Part shown: in pieces, positions 1-5,624 of the stretch
Layout of the letters: each line of letters begins with the position of its first letter
Position numbering within the stretch: the first letter of the stretch is position 1
NCBI GenBank assembly: GCA_025352765.1
Contig: JANXSI010000646.1
Location: 1 to 13,478 of the forward strand
Source of the DNA: Devosia sp.
GTDB lineage: Bacteria > Pseudomonadota > Alphaproteobacteria > Rhizobiales > Devosiaceae
Reading direction: 5' to 3'
Length of the DNA stretch: 13,478 bases
The notes under the pieces: generated by a model
Told to the model about the DNA's origin: nothing
Database searches by the model: none
What the model saw: the letters and a program-made list of their open reading frames with translations, nothing else
Made by a program: the position numbers and the translations under genes

Positions 1-723
1 TTCGCCCCAGGCAACGCCCGTGGCGTGACCCGAAATCCAGGCATCGAGTCCACCGGCGGGAGTCTTCTCCATCGTGCCGTCGCCGACATTGCTGCCCGAG
101 CCGACCGAGTAGTAGAGCGTCTTGCCATCGGGCGAGAACACCACGTCGCGCGTCCAGTGGTGGTCGGGGTTGATGCCGGTGATGATCGGCTCCCCTGCCC
201 CTGACGCCGTCTGGTCGCCTTCCTTGTAGGGGTACCGCTTCAACCCGTCGCTTTCGGCGATATAGACCCATTCGGGCTTGTCGGCGGGATAGAAGGCGAT
301 GCCGTAGGGCTGGTTGAGCCCCTCGACGAACACCGTCTTGGAGATCGGCGCGGTTTTATTCGGGTCGAAATGCAAAACCAGCACCTGGCCGTCGCCGCTG
401 TTGGAGACGAACAGGTCGCCGTTCGGGGCGAACCGGATGGCGCGCGGATTGTCGATGCCCTCGGCCACCAGTTCGACCGAGTAGCCGTCCGGCACCTTGG
501 GCACGGCACCGGCGGGCTGCGGCACGGGTTGCGAGGTGTTGGACGCGCTCGCCGCCTCGTTCGGGGCTTCCAGATCGTCGACCGTGAGTTTGCGCGAGAC
601 GCCAGGTGCGTCGTCGGCCCAGCCGCCAAAGGCGGCGTGTCCAGTGAGAGTCGCCGGTTGCTGCGCCGTTGCAGTCGACCCCAGCAGTGTCAGTGCCAGC
701 GCGACGAGTGGAAAATGCTTCAT
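1..723 (-). CDS. PQQ-dependent sugar dehydrogenase (sorbosone dehydrogenase-like), 3' part outside window
   Basis: The minus strand is open from an ATG at 723-721 to the window edge, giving 241 codons; the rest lies to the left. Residues 1-20 form a Sec signal peptide (MKHF..., cut after A-T-A), so the product is probably periplasmic. Residues 28-52 (G-H-A-A-F-G-G-W, D-A-P-G-V, D-D-L) match the N-terminal segment I know from L-sorbosone dehydrogenase-type proteins. Beta-propeller strands follow, with N-P-R-A-I-R-F-A-P-N-G-D-L-F (92-105) and H-H-W-T-R-D-V-V-F-S-P-D-G (188-200), the latter typical of PQQ sugar/aldose dehydrogenases. Such enzymes oxidise sugars and pass electrons from PQQ to the respiratory chain. 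A GGAGG sits 8 nt before the ATG (732-736). The gene diverges from the flavin oxidoreductase at 884. The substrate cannot be told. Confidence 0.85.
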   Translation of the reverse strand, partial: MKHFPLVALALTLLGSTATAQQPATLTGHAAFGGWADDAPGVSRKLTVDDLEAPNEAASASNTSQPVPQPAGAVPKVPDGYSVELVAEGIDNPRAIRFAPNGDLFVSNSGDGQVLVLHFDPNKTAPISKTVFVEGLNQPYGIAFYPADKPEWVYIAESDGLKRYPYKEGDQTASGAGEPIITGINPDHHWTRDVVFSPDGKTLYYSVGSGSNVGDGTMEKTPAGGLDAWISGHATGVAWGE

Positions 724-813
724 GAAAATGGCCTCCGTTTCGGAACCACAACAAACAATCACCGTCTCGGTTCGATGCGCGGCACAACACGCATCCGTGA
801 CGTCGTTCGCGCT

Positions 814-835
814 TTCATCGTTGCTTGACGATGAA
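814..835. promoter_or_regulatory. Perfect 8+8 bp palindrome in the divergent intergenic region, candidate operator
   Basis: TTCATCGT (814-821) and ACGATGAA (828-835) are exact inverted repeats separated by 6 nt. They lie in the 160-bp gap between the divergent sugar dehydrogenase and ene-reductase genes. The size and spacing suit a dimeric repressor of TetR or MarR type; ene-reductases are often controlled by such regulators (NemR in E. coli). No regulator gene adjoins the site in this window, so the link is inference. Confidence 0.4.
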
Positions 836-883
836 TAGATGATACGACAACGCGGCTGCCCCACTTTGACCGGACCCACCCTC

Positions 884-2011
884 ATGTCCCTGCTGTTCTC
901 GCCCCTCACCCTGCGCGATCTCACGCTGCGCAACCGCACCGTCATCGCGCCGATGTGCCAGTACTCGGCCAAGCACGGGGTCGCCAACGACTGGCATTTG
1001 GTGAACCTTGGTCGCTTCGCCATCGGCGGCTTCGGCCTGATCATCGTCGAGGCGACCGGCGTCACCCCCGAGGCCCGCATCTCCTACGGCGACCTCGGCC
1101 TCTGGGACGATGCGCAGATCGCGCCGCTCGCCCGCATCGTCGACTTCCTCCACAACGAAGGCGCGGCCGCTGGCATCCAGCTCGCGCACGCCGGCCGCAA
1201 GGCCTCGACCCCGATCCCCTTCCGTCACGGCTTCGACGAGACCGAAGCCGAAAAGCCGCTGGTGGGCTTCGAGTCGTGGACCCCGATTGCCCCGAGCGCC
1301 ATCATCCACCCCTCCAATTCGCCCGGCTACACGATGCCCCGCGAAATGACCAAAGCCGACATCGCCGCGACCGTCCGGGCCTTCGCCGACGCCGCCCGCC
1401 GCGCCGACGCGGCCGGCTTCGACGTGGTGGAGATCCACGCCGCCCATGGCTACCTGATCAACGAGTTCCTCTCCCCGCTCGCCAACGAGCGCACCGACGA
1501 ATACGGCGGCAGCCGCGAAGACCGCATGCGCTTTGCGCTCGAAGTCACCGAGGCGGTGCGGGCCGTCTGGCCGCAGCACAAGCCGCTGCTGATCCGCATC
1601 TCGGCCACCGATGGCGCCGAAGGCGGCTGGGACGTTGCCGATTCAGTGGCCCTCGCGCATGAGCTCAAGGCCCGCGGCGTCGACGCCGTCCACGTCTCCT
1701 CGAGCGGTGTCGCGGCCTTCGGCCTGACCGCGGGACCGCTGTTCCAGGTCCCGTTGTCGAAGTCGGTCCGCGAGGCGGGCGTCAAGACCATCGCGGTCGG
1801 CCTCATCACCGAGCCCGCCGATGCCGAGCACATCCTCCAGACCGGCGAGGCCGACCTTGTCGCCTTCGCCCGCGGCGCGCTGGACGACCCCAACTGGGCG
1901 ATCCACGCGCATCACGTGCTCGACGGGCAGGAATACGATCTCTGGCCCAAGCAGGCCCGCGAACGCGTGCGCGCCAAGGATCGAACCCTGCATCAGCGTG
2001 GATTTGCCTGA
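884..2011 (+). CDS. NADH:flavin oxidoreductase, old yellow enzyme family (YqjM/NamA-like)
   Basis: This 375-residue protein is a TIM-barrel FMN enzyme of the thermophilic-like OYE class, which reduces activated C=C bonds (enals, enones, nitro compounds) with NAD(P)H. P-M-C-Q-Y-S-A at 23-29 carries the class-specific Cys25 and Tyr27. I-H-A-A-H-G-Y at 184-190 gives the His185/His188 pair that binds the substrate oxygen, with Tyr190 as proton donor by analogy to YqjM. N-E-R-T-D-E-Y-G-G-S-R-E-D-R (201-214) is the family signature, and F-A-R-G-A-L (328-333) contacts the FMN phosphate. I chose ATG 884 because the family begins with M-S-x-L-F-x-P-L-T-L; an in-frame ATG at 839 would add 15 residues that do not fit. 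Neither start has a strong ribosome binding site. The product is probably cytoplasmic, and length is normal for the class. Confidence 0.93.
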   Translation: MSLLFSPLTLRDLTLRNRTVIAPMCQYSAKHGVANDWHLVNLGRFAIGGFGLIIVEATGVTPEARISYGDLGLWDDAQIAPLARIVDFLHNEGAAAGIQLAHAGRKASTPIPFRHGFDETEAEKPLVGFESWTPIAPSAIIHPSNSPGYTMPREMTKADIAATVRAFADAARRADAAGFDVVEIHAAHGYLINEFLSPLANERTDEYGGSREDRMRFALEVTEAVRAVWPQHKPLLIRISATDGAEGGWDVADSVALAHELKARGVDAVHVSSSGVAAFGLTAGPLFQVPLSKSVREAGVKTIAVGLITEPADAEHILQTGEADLVAFARGALDDPNWAIHAHHVLDGQEYDLWPKQARERVRAKDRTLHQRGFA

Positions 2012-2109
2012 TCGGCTTCGACCGGTTGATCTAGGCCGCCGCCGAACGGCCCCGCGGCCGCCACACACGTGGCAACCCGCTTCAGCTTGGGTTCAGCCCC
2101 CTGCAGCCA

Positions 2110-2137
2110 GAAGCTCCCGATCACTGTTGGGAGCTTC
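2110..2137 (+). promoter_or_regulatory. Leader hairpin that buries the Shine-Dalgarno of the 2143 lipoprotein gene
   Basis: GAAGCTCCC (2110-2118) and GGGAGCTTC (2129-2137) are perfect 9-bp inverted repeats with a 10-nt loop. The 3' arm holds GGGAG (2129-2133), which lies 9 nt before the ATG at 2143 and is the only good ribosome binding site there. The folded RNA would therefore hide the binding site. A DNA operator is the alternative. There is no U-run, so a terminator for the upstream gene is unlikely. Confidence 0.5.
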
Positions 2138-2142
2138 ACCAC

Positions 2143-2811
2143 ATGAACATCAAGATCATCGCCACCCTGCTCGCCTTGCCGCTGCTGGCCGCCTGCGCGC
2201 CGCAGGTCGAGTCGACCATCTACCTCGCCGACGTCACGAAGGTGCTTGCCGACGGCACGGCGCTCGAAACCCCCGCCCTGCTGCGCATCCCGCAATCGGG
2301 CGAGGAGGACTGCAAGAAGGGCCTCGCGGGCCTGATCGAAAAGGTCCGCGCCCTCGCCCCGGTCACCGGCAAGGGCCAGTGCGTCAGCCTCGATGGCGAC
2401 CAGCTCGCCGAAGTCGAAACCGTCGTTCAGATCGTCACCGCGACCTCGTCGTACGACCCGGCCAACCTGTTTGCCCTCGTCGTCGCTCCGGCCGATGAAG
2501 GCCACGCCTCGTTGAGCTTCAAGGTGCTGAAGCCGATCGACGAGATCATCAAGGCGATCGCCAGCGACGATGCGCCATCGACCGACTTCAAGCCGACCAA
2601 GTTCGTGCTCCACCTCAACAATGATGGGCGCGGCTCCGTCGACCTCGTTCCCGGCGAGACCTTCGTCGACAACGAGCCGCATCTGGCCGGTGGCCCGCCG
2701 GTCACCCTGCAGCGGCGCGGCGAAGTGGCGATCCGTTTCTCGGACGTTGCCGCCGCCTTCACCGAGAAGGGCAATTCTTACAATTTCGCAACGGTCGCAG
2801 TTTCCGACTGA
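2143..2811 (+). CDS. Predicted lipoprotein of unknown function
   Basis: The gene codes for 222 residues. The N-terminus is a lipoprotein signal: M-N-I-K, a hydrophobic stretch, then the lipobox L-A-A-C with the lipidated Cys at 18. The mature part has V-E-S-T-I-Y-L-A-D-V-T (22-32), two further cysteines (57 and 80) that could form a disulfide, and a beta-rich C-terminal half with no membrane segment. The lipobox, E-S-T-I-x-L-x-D-V strand and Cys pair remind me of a bacterial/phage lipoprotein family I recall as DUF7424, but that is from memory and uncertain. It should be anchored in the inner or outer membrane facing the periplasm. It lies 131 bp after the ene-reductase and 88 bp before the next exported protein. 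GGGAG at 2129 sets the start and lies in a hairpin. Confidence 0.8.
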   Translation: MNIKIIATLLALPLLAACAPQVESTIYLADVTKVLADGTALETPALLRIPQSGEEDCKKGLAGLIEKVRALAPVTGKGQCVSLDGDQLAEVETVVQIVTATSSYDPANLFALVVAPADEGHASLSFKVLKPIDEIIKAIASDDAPSTDFKPTKFVLHLNNDGRGSVDLVPGETFVDNEPHLAGGPPVTLQRRGEVAIRFSDVAAAFTEKGNSYNFATVAVSD

Positions 2812-2849
2812 TCTGCCGAAATTGCGCCGCGATTGGCGCCCGACACTTG

Positions 2850-2881
2850 CAACCGCGGGTGGCTCTCCCCACCTGCGGTTG
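2850..2881 (+). other. Long intercistronic hairpin (13-bp stem)
   Basis: Arms 2850-2862 (CAACCGCGGGTGG) and 2869-2881 (CCACCTGCGGTTG) pair over 13 positions with a single G-U, around a 6-nt loop. The hairpin stands between the lipoprotein stop (2811) and the start at 2900, and ends just before the AGGAGA ribosome binding site (2887-2892), which stays free. No U-run follows. It could be a processing or stability element, an attenuator or a Rho-independent-like barrier. Confidence 0.55.
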
Positions 2882-2899
2882 GCCTCAGGAGATATATCG

Positions 2900-3337
2900 A
2901 TGACCAGCAAAGCCGCGATCCTGGCCCTCCTGACCCTTTGGGGCGTGGGCACTGCTGTTTCGGTCCCCGCCTGGGCTGAAGAGACGTCAGCCTCCGAGTC
3001 GCAGGCCGACGCCGAGGCGCCCCCCGAAGGCGAACTCACCAACCGCGTCTGGGTCAAATCCGGCGCCGACCAGCTCCCGGGCGTGATCAAGATTTTCCTG
3101 TCGGACGGCACCCTCGTGCAGGACTCCTGCTGGGAGACGCACCGCCTGTCGCCCTGGCAGATGACCGACGCCAAGACCGTCACCTGGAACGAGGACGGCA
3201 TGGACATCAAGGCCGACATCGTCACCCTGACCGCCAGCGAACTCGTACTGTCGCTGAAGCTCAAGGGCGGCGCCGTCGAGGAGCGCTACGCGCCCGCCGG
3301 TGTGCCCTATGTCTGCCCGGATATCCCCAAGGGCTAG
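2900..3337 (+). CDS. Small exported protein of unknown function (parent of the 5273-5463 pseudogene)
   Basis: The gene codes for 145 residues from an ATG with AGGAGA 7 nt upstream. Residues 1-26 are a Sec signal peptide ending A-W-A. An acidic Ser/Ala/Glu linker (27-45) follows, then a compact beta-rich domain (about 49-141). Its marks are R-V-W-V-K-S (49-54), L-P-G-V-I-K-I-F-L-S-D-G-T-L (59-72), D-S-C-W-E-T (75-80) and V-P-Y-V-C-P (135-140). Cys77 and Cys139 are the only cysteines and probably form a disulfide. The strand pattern suggests a small lipocalin-like or barrel fold, but I cannot name a family. It probably acts in the periplasm. Its last 102 bp recur at 5359-5460. The LuxR-type gene starts 78 bp later on the same strand. 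Confidence 0.85.
   Translation: MTSKAAILALLTLWGVGTAVSVPAWAEETSASESQADAEAPPEGELTNRVWVKSGADQLPGVIKIFLSDGTLVQDSCWETHRLSPWQMTDAKTVTWNEDGMDIKADIVTLTASELVLSLKLKGGAVEERYAPAGVPYVCPDIPKG
3233..3334 (+). repeat. Direct repeat, copy A (3' end of the 2900 gene)
   Basis: This 102-bp stretch matches 5359-5460 with three mismatches and no gaps, in the same orientation and 2,126 bp apart. All three differences are third-position synonymous changes (GTC/GTT, GAG/GAA, CCC/CCT). Copy A is the intact end of the coding sequence. The two copies bracket the regulator and the Cys-rich gene. Confidence 0.95.
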
Positions 3338-3383
3338 CGGCCGACAGCCGGACTTGCCAAAGCGCGCCTCTCGTTCCAAAGCT

Positions 3384-3406
3384 CTCCGGACCGCCATCGA
3401 CCGGAG
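3384..3406 (+). promoter_or_regulatory. Inverted repeat overlapping the ribosome binding site of the regulator gene
   Basis: CTCCGG (3384-3389) and CCGGAG (3401-3406) pair perfectly across an 11-nt loop, and a T-G pair can extend the stem by one. The 3' arm overlaps GGAGG (3403-3407), the ribosome binding site 8 nt before the GTG at 3416. It may limit translation or serve as an operator. A 6-bp stem in high-GC DNA can arise by chance. Confidence 0.3.
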
Positions 3407-3415
3407 GCGACCTGG

Positions 3416-4495
3416 GTGTCGGAAGCCGACGACCTCTCCGCACTGCTCGAGCTGATCTACGACAGCGCCGTCGATCCCGGCCGATGGACGGTCGCGCTCG
3501 GTGCGGCGTCGCATTTCGTCGGCGGAATTGCCGCTGGCATCTACATCAAGGACGCCGCCGGCCGCACTGGTGAACTGCGCTATCAGGCCGACGGCATAAG
3601 CGACCGCGATATTGCGCGCTACTTCGACGAATATGTGAAGGTCGACCCCACGACAATTCGGCATTACTTCTTGAGCGTGGGCGAGATGGCCTCGACCACT
3701 GACCTGATACCGTACGAAGAGTTTGCCGAGAGCCGGTTTTACCGCGAATGGGCGGCGCCACTGGGGCTTGTCGACCACCTCTCCGCCCTGCTCGACAAGG
3801 ACCAGACCAGCATCTCCTTGTTCGGCATCTTTCGCGACCGCGCGCGCGGTCTGGTGGACGACGAGATGAAACGGCGCATGCGGCTCGTCGTCCCGCACGT
3901 CCGCCGCTCTGTGATGATCGGCGGCCTGCTCGAGCGCCGCACAGTGGCCCGCGATGCCCTCGCCCGCACGCTGGACGCCCTTCGCGCCGCGGTGTTCCTC
4001 CTCGACGCCAAGGGCGGTATCCGGCACGCCAATGTGGCGGGCCTTGCAATGCTCGGCGGTGATGGTCCGGTGCGGGAGGTGAACGGCCATCTCGCTGGCC
4101 TCGAAAGCGAACTGCACAGGTCCGGCCCGGACCGCCCCGAGGGCATTTTCGAGCCGCTCACCGGCCGCGACGGCAAACCCTACCTCGTTCAGGTACTGCC
4201 TCTGGGCGGCCCCAACCGCCTCGCAGGCGACGCCGCCGTCGCCGTCTTCGTGCAGCCCACCAGCCTACCGGTGCCGGCCGCTCCCGAGGCCATCGCCAAG
4301 GCCTATCGGCTGACCCCGACCGAATTGCGGACCCTCCTCGCCGTCGCTGAGATCGGCGGGGTTGCTCAGGTCGCCGAAGCACTGGGCATCGCCGAGACGA
4401 CCGTAAAATTTCACCTGCGCGGCGTCTTTGCCAAGACCGGCAGCACCCGCCAGTCCGACCTCGTCAAGCTCGTCGCCGGCTTTTCCGGGCCCTGA
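3416..4495 (+). CDS. LuxR-type HTH transcriptional regulator with PAS-like middle region
   Basis: The 359-residue protein starts at GTG 3416, with GGAGG 8 nt upstream. The C-terminus (about 297-357) is a LuxR/FixJ-type helix-turn-helix: Y-R-L-T-P-T-E-L-R-T-L (297-307), then V-A-E-A-L-G-I-A-E-T-T-V-K-F-H-L-R-G-V-F (319-338) with the recognition helix at about 326-339. Residues 180-280 look PAS-like (L-D-A-L-R-A-A-V-F-L-L-D, then H-A-N). Residues 1-165 form an alpha/beta region without the autoinducer-binding signature of quorum-sensing LuxR proteins or a receiver-type Asp. I infer a cytoplasmic regulator answering an unknown signal. Its position among exported-protein genes on the same strand makes these its likeliest targets, without proof. 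A weak terminator follows. Confidence 0.88.
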   Translation: MSEADDLSALLELIYDSAVDPGRWTVALGAASHFVGGIAAGIYIKDAAGRTGELRYQADGISDRDIARYFDEYVKVDPTTIRHYFLSVGEMASTTDLIPYEEFAESRFYREWAAPLGLVDHLSALLDKDQTSISLFGIFRDRARGLVDDEMKRRMRLVVPHVRRSVMIGGLLERRTVARDALARTLDALRAAVFLLDAKGGIRHANVAGLAMLGGDGPVREVNGHLAGLESELHRSGPDRPEGIFEPLTGRDGKPYLVQVLPLGGPNRLAGDAAVAVFVQPTSLPVPAAPEAIAKAYRLTPTELRTLLAVAEIGGVAQVAEALGIAETTVKFHLRGVFAKTGSTRQSDLVKLVAGFSGP

Positions 4496-4497
4496 CT

Positions 4498-4527
4498 TCC
4501 CCGTCCGATCAAACGGGGATTTCGCTT
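4498..4527 (+). terminator. Probable weak Rho-independent terminator after the regulator
   Basis: TCCCCGT (4498-4504) pairs with ACGGGGA (4513-4519) around an 8-nt loop and is followed by TTTCGCTT. The stem begins 2 nt after the TGA at 4495. The U-run is short and interrupted, so read-through into the Cys-rich gene at 4579 is possible. Confidence 0.5.
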
Positions 4528-4578
4528 GATGCCGCGTTTAGCCTCTGACCATCAGGATGATTCAGGACAGATGCTCGA

Positions 4579-5223
4579 ATGCTCATGCGGTTTTTGCTTG
4601 GTCTCCTTTTCGTCATCGCTCTTTCTTCCCCCTCCTACGCCATCATCCGGGCGATGCAGACGCATCCCGACGCCGCCGAGCTGAAGCAAGGCTGCGAGGC
4701 TAACGGCGGCAGTTTCGGCTTTTCGGGGGATGGTAAGGGCTATGGCTGCTCGAAGGCGAACTGCGACGGCAAGGGTCATGGTTGTGTGATTTCCTGCGAC
4801 CTCGAAGCCAACTGCCAGAGCGGAACTCCCAGCAAGACCATTCCCGGTTTTGACTTTGCGTTTGCCGCCGGCCCCATCAAGACCTTCGGGATGGACAAGG
4901 TCAGCGAACCTCGGCTCGCCTCAACCTGCAAGCTCATGCCGGGCGCAATTTTCGGCACCGACAAGGGGAGCGTCTACTTCTGCGTCAATCCCAACTGCCA
5001 GGATCACCAGACCTGCAGTATTGAATGCCGGGATGGAAAATGCACTGCCAGCATGCCCGAAAAGCCCACCGTTGGACTGACCATTCTGGGGATTCTGCAG
5101 GGCGGAGACAAAGTGAACCACCGCACCACGACACCCGAACCGGACTCCACCAAAAACAACAACGCTCCTGATGCCCCTTCCGAAACATCGCCGCCGGAAC
5201 CTTCGGGACCGATCATCGGCTAG
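4579..5223 (+). CDS. Secreted cysteine-rich protein with two tandem six-Cys modules
   Basis: The gene codes for 214 residues. A signal peptide (1-21) ends S-Y-A. Two copies of a module follow: cysteines 39, 57, 62, 69, 73, 79 and 117, 135, 140, 146, 150, 155. The spacings are 18-5-7-4-6 and 18-5-6-4-5. Both copies have G-x-x-F-G/F, a G-x-x-Y-x-C turn and an N-C pair at the third Cys, so they arose by internal duplication. Each could hold three disulfides, which fits a periplasmic or secreted place. Residues 180-214 are a Pro/Thr/Ser/Asn-rich tail with no predicted fold. I recognise no named family. AGGA (4564-4567) lies 11 nt before the ATG at 4579; an in-frame ATG at 4585 is also possible. 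Base composition looks less GC-rich than the flanking metabolic genes. Confidence 0.8.
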   Translation: MLMRFLLGLLFVIALSSPSYAIIRAMQTHPDAAELKQGCEANGGSFGFSGDGKGYGCSKANCDGKGHGCVISCDLEANCQSGTPSKTIPGFDFAFAAGPIKTFGMDKVSEPRLASTCKLMPGAIFGTDKGSVYFCVNPNCQDHQTCSIECRDGKCTASMPEKPTVGLTILGILQGGDKVNHRTTTPEPDSTKNNNAPDAPSETSPPEPSGPIIG

Positions 5224-5241
5224 ATGACGGCGAGAACAGCC

Positions 5242-5258
5242 GGGCGGCGGAGCCGCCC
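5242..5258 (+). other. GC-rich hairpin after the Cys-rich gene
   Basis: GGGCGGC (5242-5248) and GCCGCCC (5252-5258) pair perfectly around a 3-nt loop, 18 nt after the stop at 5223. No U-run follows, so it is not a standard terminator. It may still protect the 3' end. It lies just before the start of the duplicated pseudogene segment. Confidence 0.35.
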
Positions 5259-5272
5259 CGCACGCTCTGGTC

Positions 5273-5463
5273 GTCATCAAGAACTCGCTGCCCGACGGCA
5301 CGATCGCACGAGACTCCTGTCGGGAGACGCATCAAGGCCGGGATCGTCCCCCTGACCGGCCAGCGAACTCGTACTGTCGCTGAAGCTCAAGGGCGGCGCC
5401 GTTGAAGAGCGCTACGCGCCTGCCGGTGTGCCCTATGTCTGCCCGGATATCCCCAAGGGCTGA
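5273..5463 (+). pseudogene. Frameshifted partial copy of the small exported protein gene at 2900-3337
   Basis: From GTC-ATC-AAG at 5273 the sequence follows 3083-3337. The first part (5276-5331) reads I-K-N-S-L-P-D-G-T-I-A-R-D-S-C-R-E-T against I-K-I-F-L-S-D-G-T-L-V-Q-D-S-C-W-E-T in the parent, about 75% identical in DNA over 56 bp. About 65 bp are then missing, with the junction at a shared CA (parent 3142-3206), and one G is added near 5358. The net loss of 64 bp breaks the frame. The last 102 bp are 97% identical and end in-frame with TGA instead of TAG. Signal peptide, start codon and conserved Trp are absent, so this is a remnant. Its 3' end lies 11 bp from the stop of the convergent Lys/Pro-rich gene. 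Confidence 0.9.
5359..5460 (+). repeat. Direct repeat, copy B (inside the pseudogene)
   Basis: This stretch is copy B of the 102-bp repeat at 3233-3334, with three synonymous mismatches. Homology stops exactly at the stop codon. Recombination between the copies would delete or amplify 2,126 bp carrying the regulator and the Cys-rich gene. Confidence 0.95.
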
Positions 5464-5473
5464 GCCCTGAGGG

Positions 5474-5623
5474 CTAGAGTAGCGGCGGCTTCTTCTTGCG
5501 CGGAGGTTGAACGGGCGGGTCGTCGAACGGCGACGGGGGTTTCTTGGGCTCATGCTTTTTCGGTTTCTTCGGTGGCTTGCCTGAAGGTTTTGCCCCGTCT
5601 TTATCACCGTGCCCGACCGCCAT
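5474..5623 (-). CDS. Small Lys/Pro-rich protein, 49 residues
   Basis: Minus-strand ATG 5623-5621 to TAG 5476-5474 gives 49 residues. It begins M-A-V-G-H-G-D-K-D-G-A-K, continues in K-P-P-K-K-P-K-K, H-E-P-K-K-P-P-S and F-D-D-P-P-V-Q-P-P, and ends R-K-K-K-P-P-L-L. There is no signal peptide, cysteine or hydrophobic segment; the chain is strongly basic and should be disordered. The ATG follows the stop of the lipoprotein gene after one base (TGA-G-ATG), the arrangement of translational coupling, and a GGGGGA lies about 7 nt upstream inside the lipoprotein's last codons. It may bind nucleic acid, an acidic partner or membrane, but no function is visible. A chance open frame is possible; the tight coupling argues against it. 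Confidence 0.55.
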   Translation of the reverse strand: MAVGHGDKDGAKPSGKPPKKPKKHEPKKPPSPFDDPPVQPPRKKKPPLL

Positions 5624-5624
5624 C

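Noticed and set aside
839..883. Upstream ATG that would extend the ene-reductase by 15 residues
   Set aside because: The extra residues do not fit the family N-terminus, and there is no ribosome binding site before 839.
1993..4117. Two long minus-strand frames (423 and 376 codons) opposite the exported-protein genes and the regulator
   Set aside because: They cross several real plus-strand genes and their gaps, have no recognisable domains, and look like codon-bias shadows. The plus-strand genes have signal peptides, an HTH domain and ribosome binding sites.
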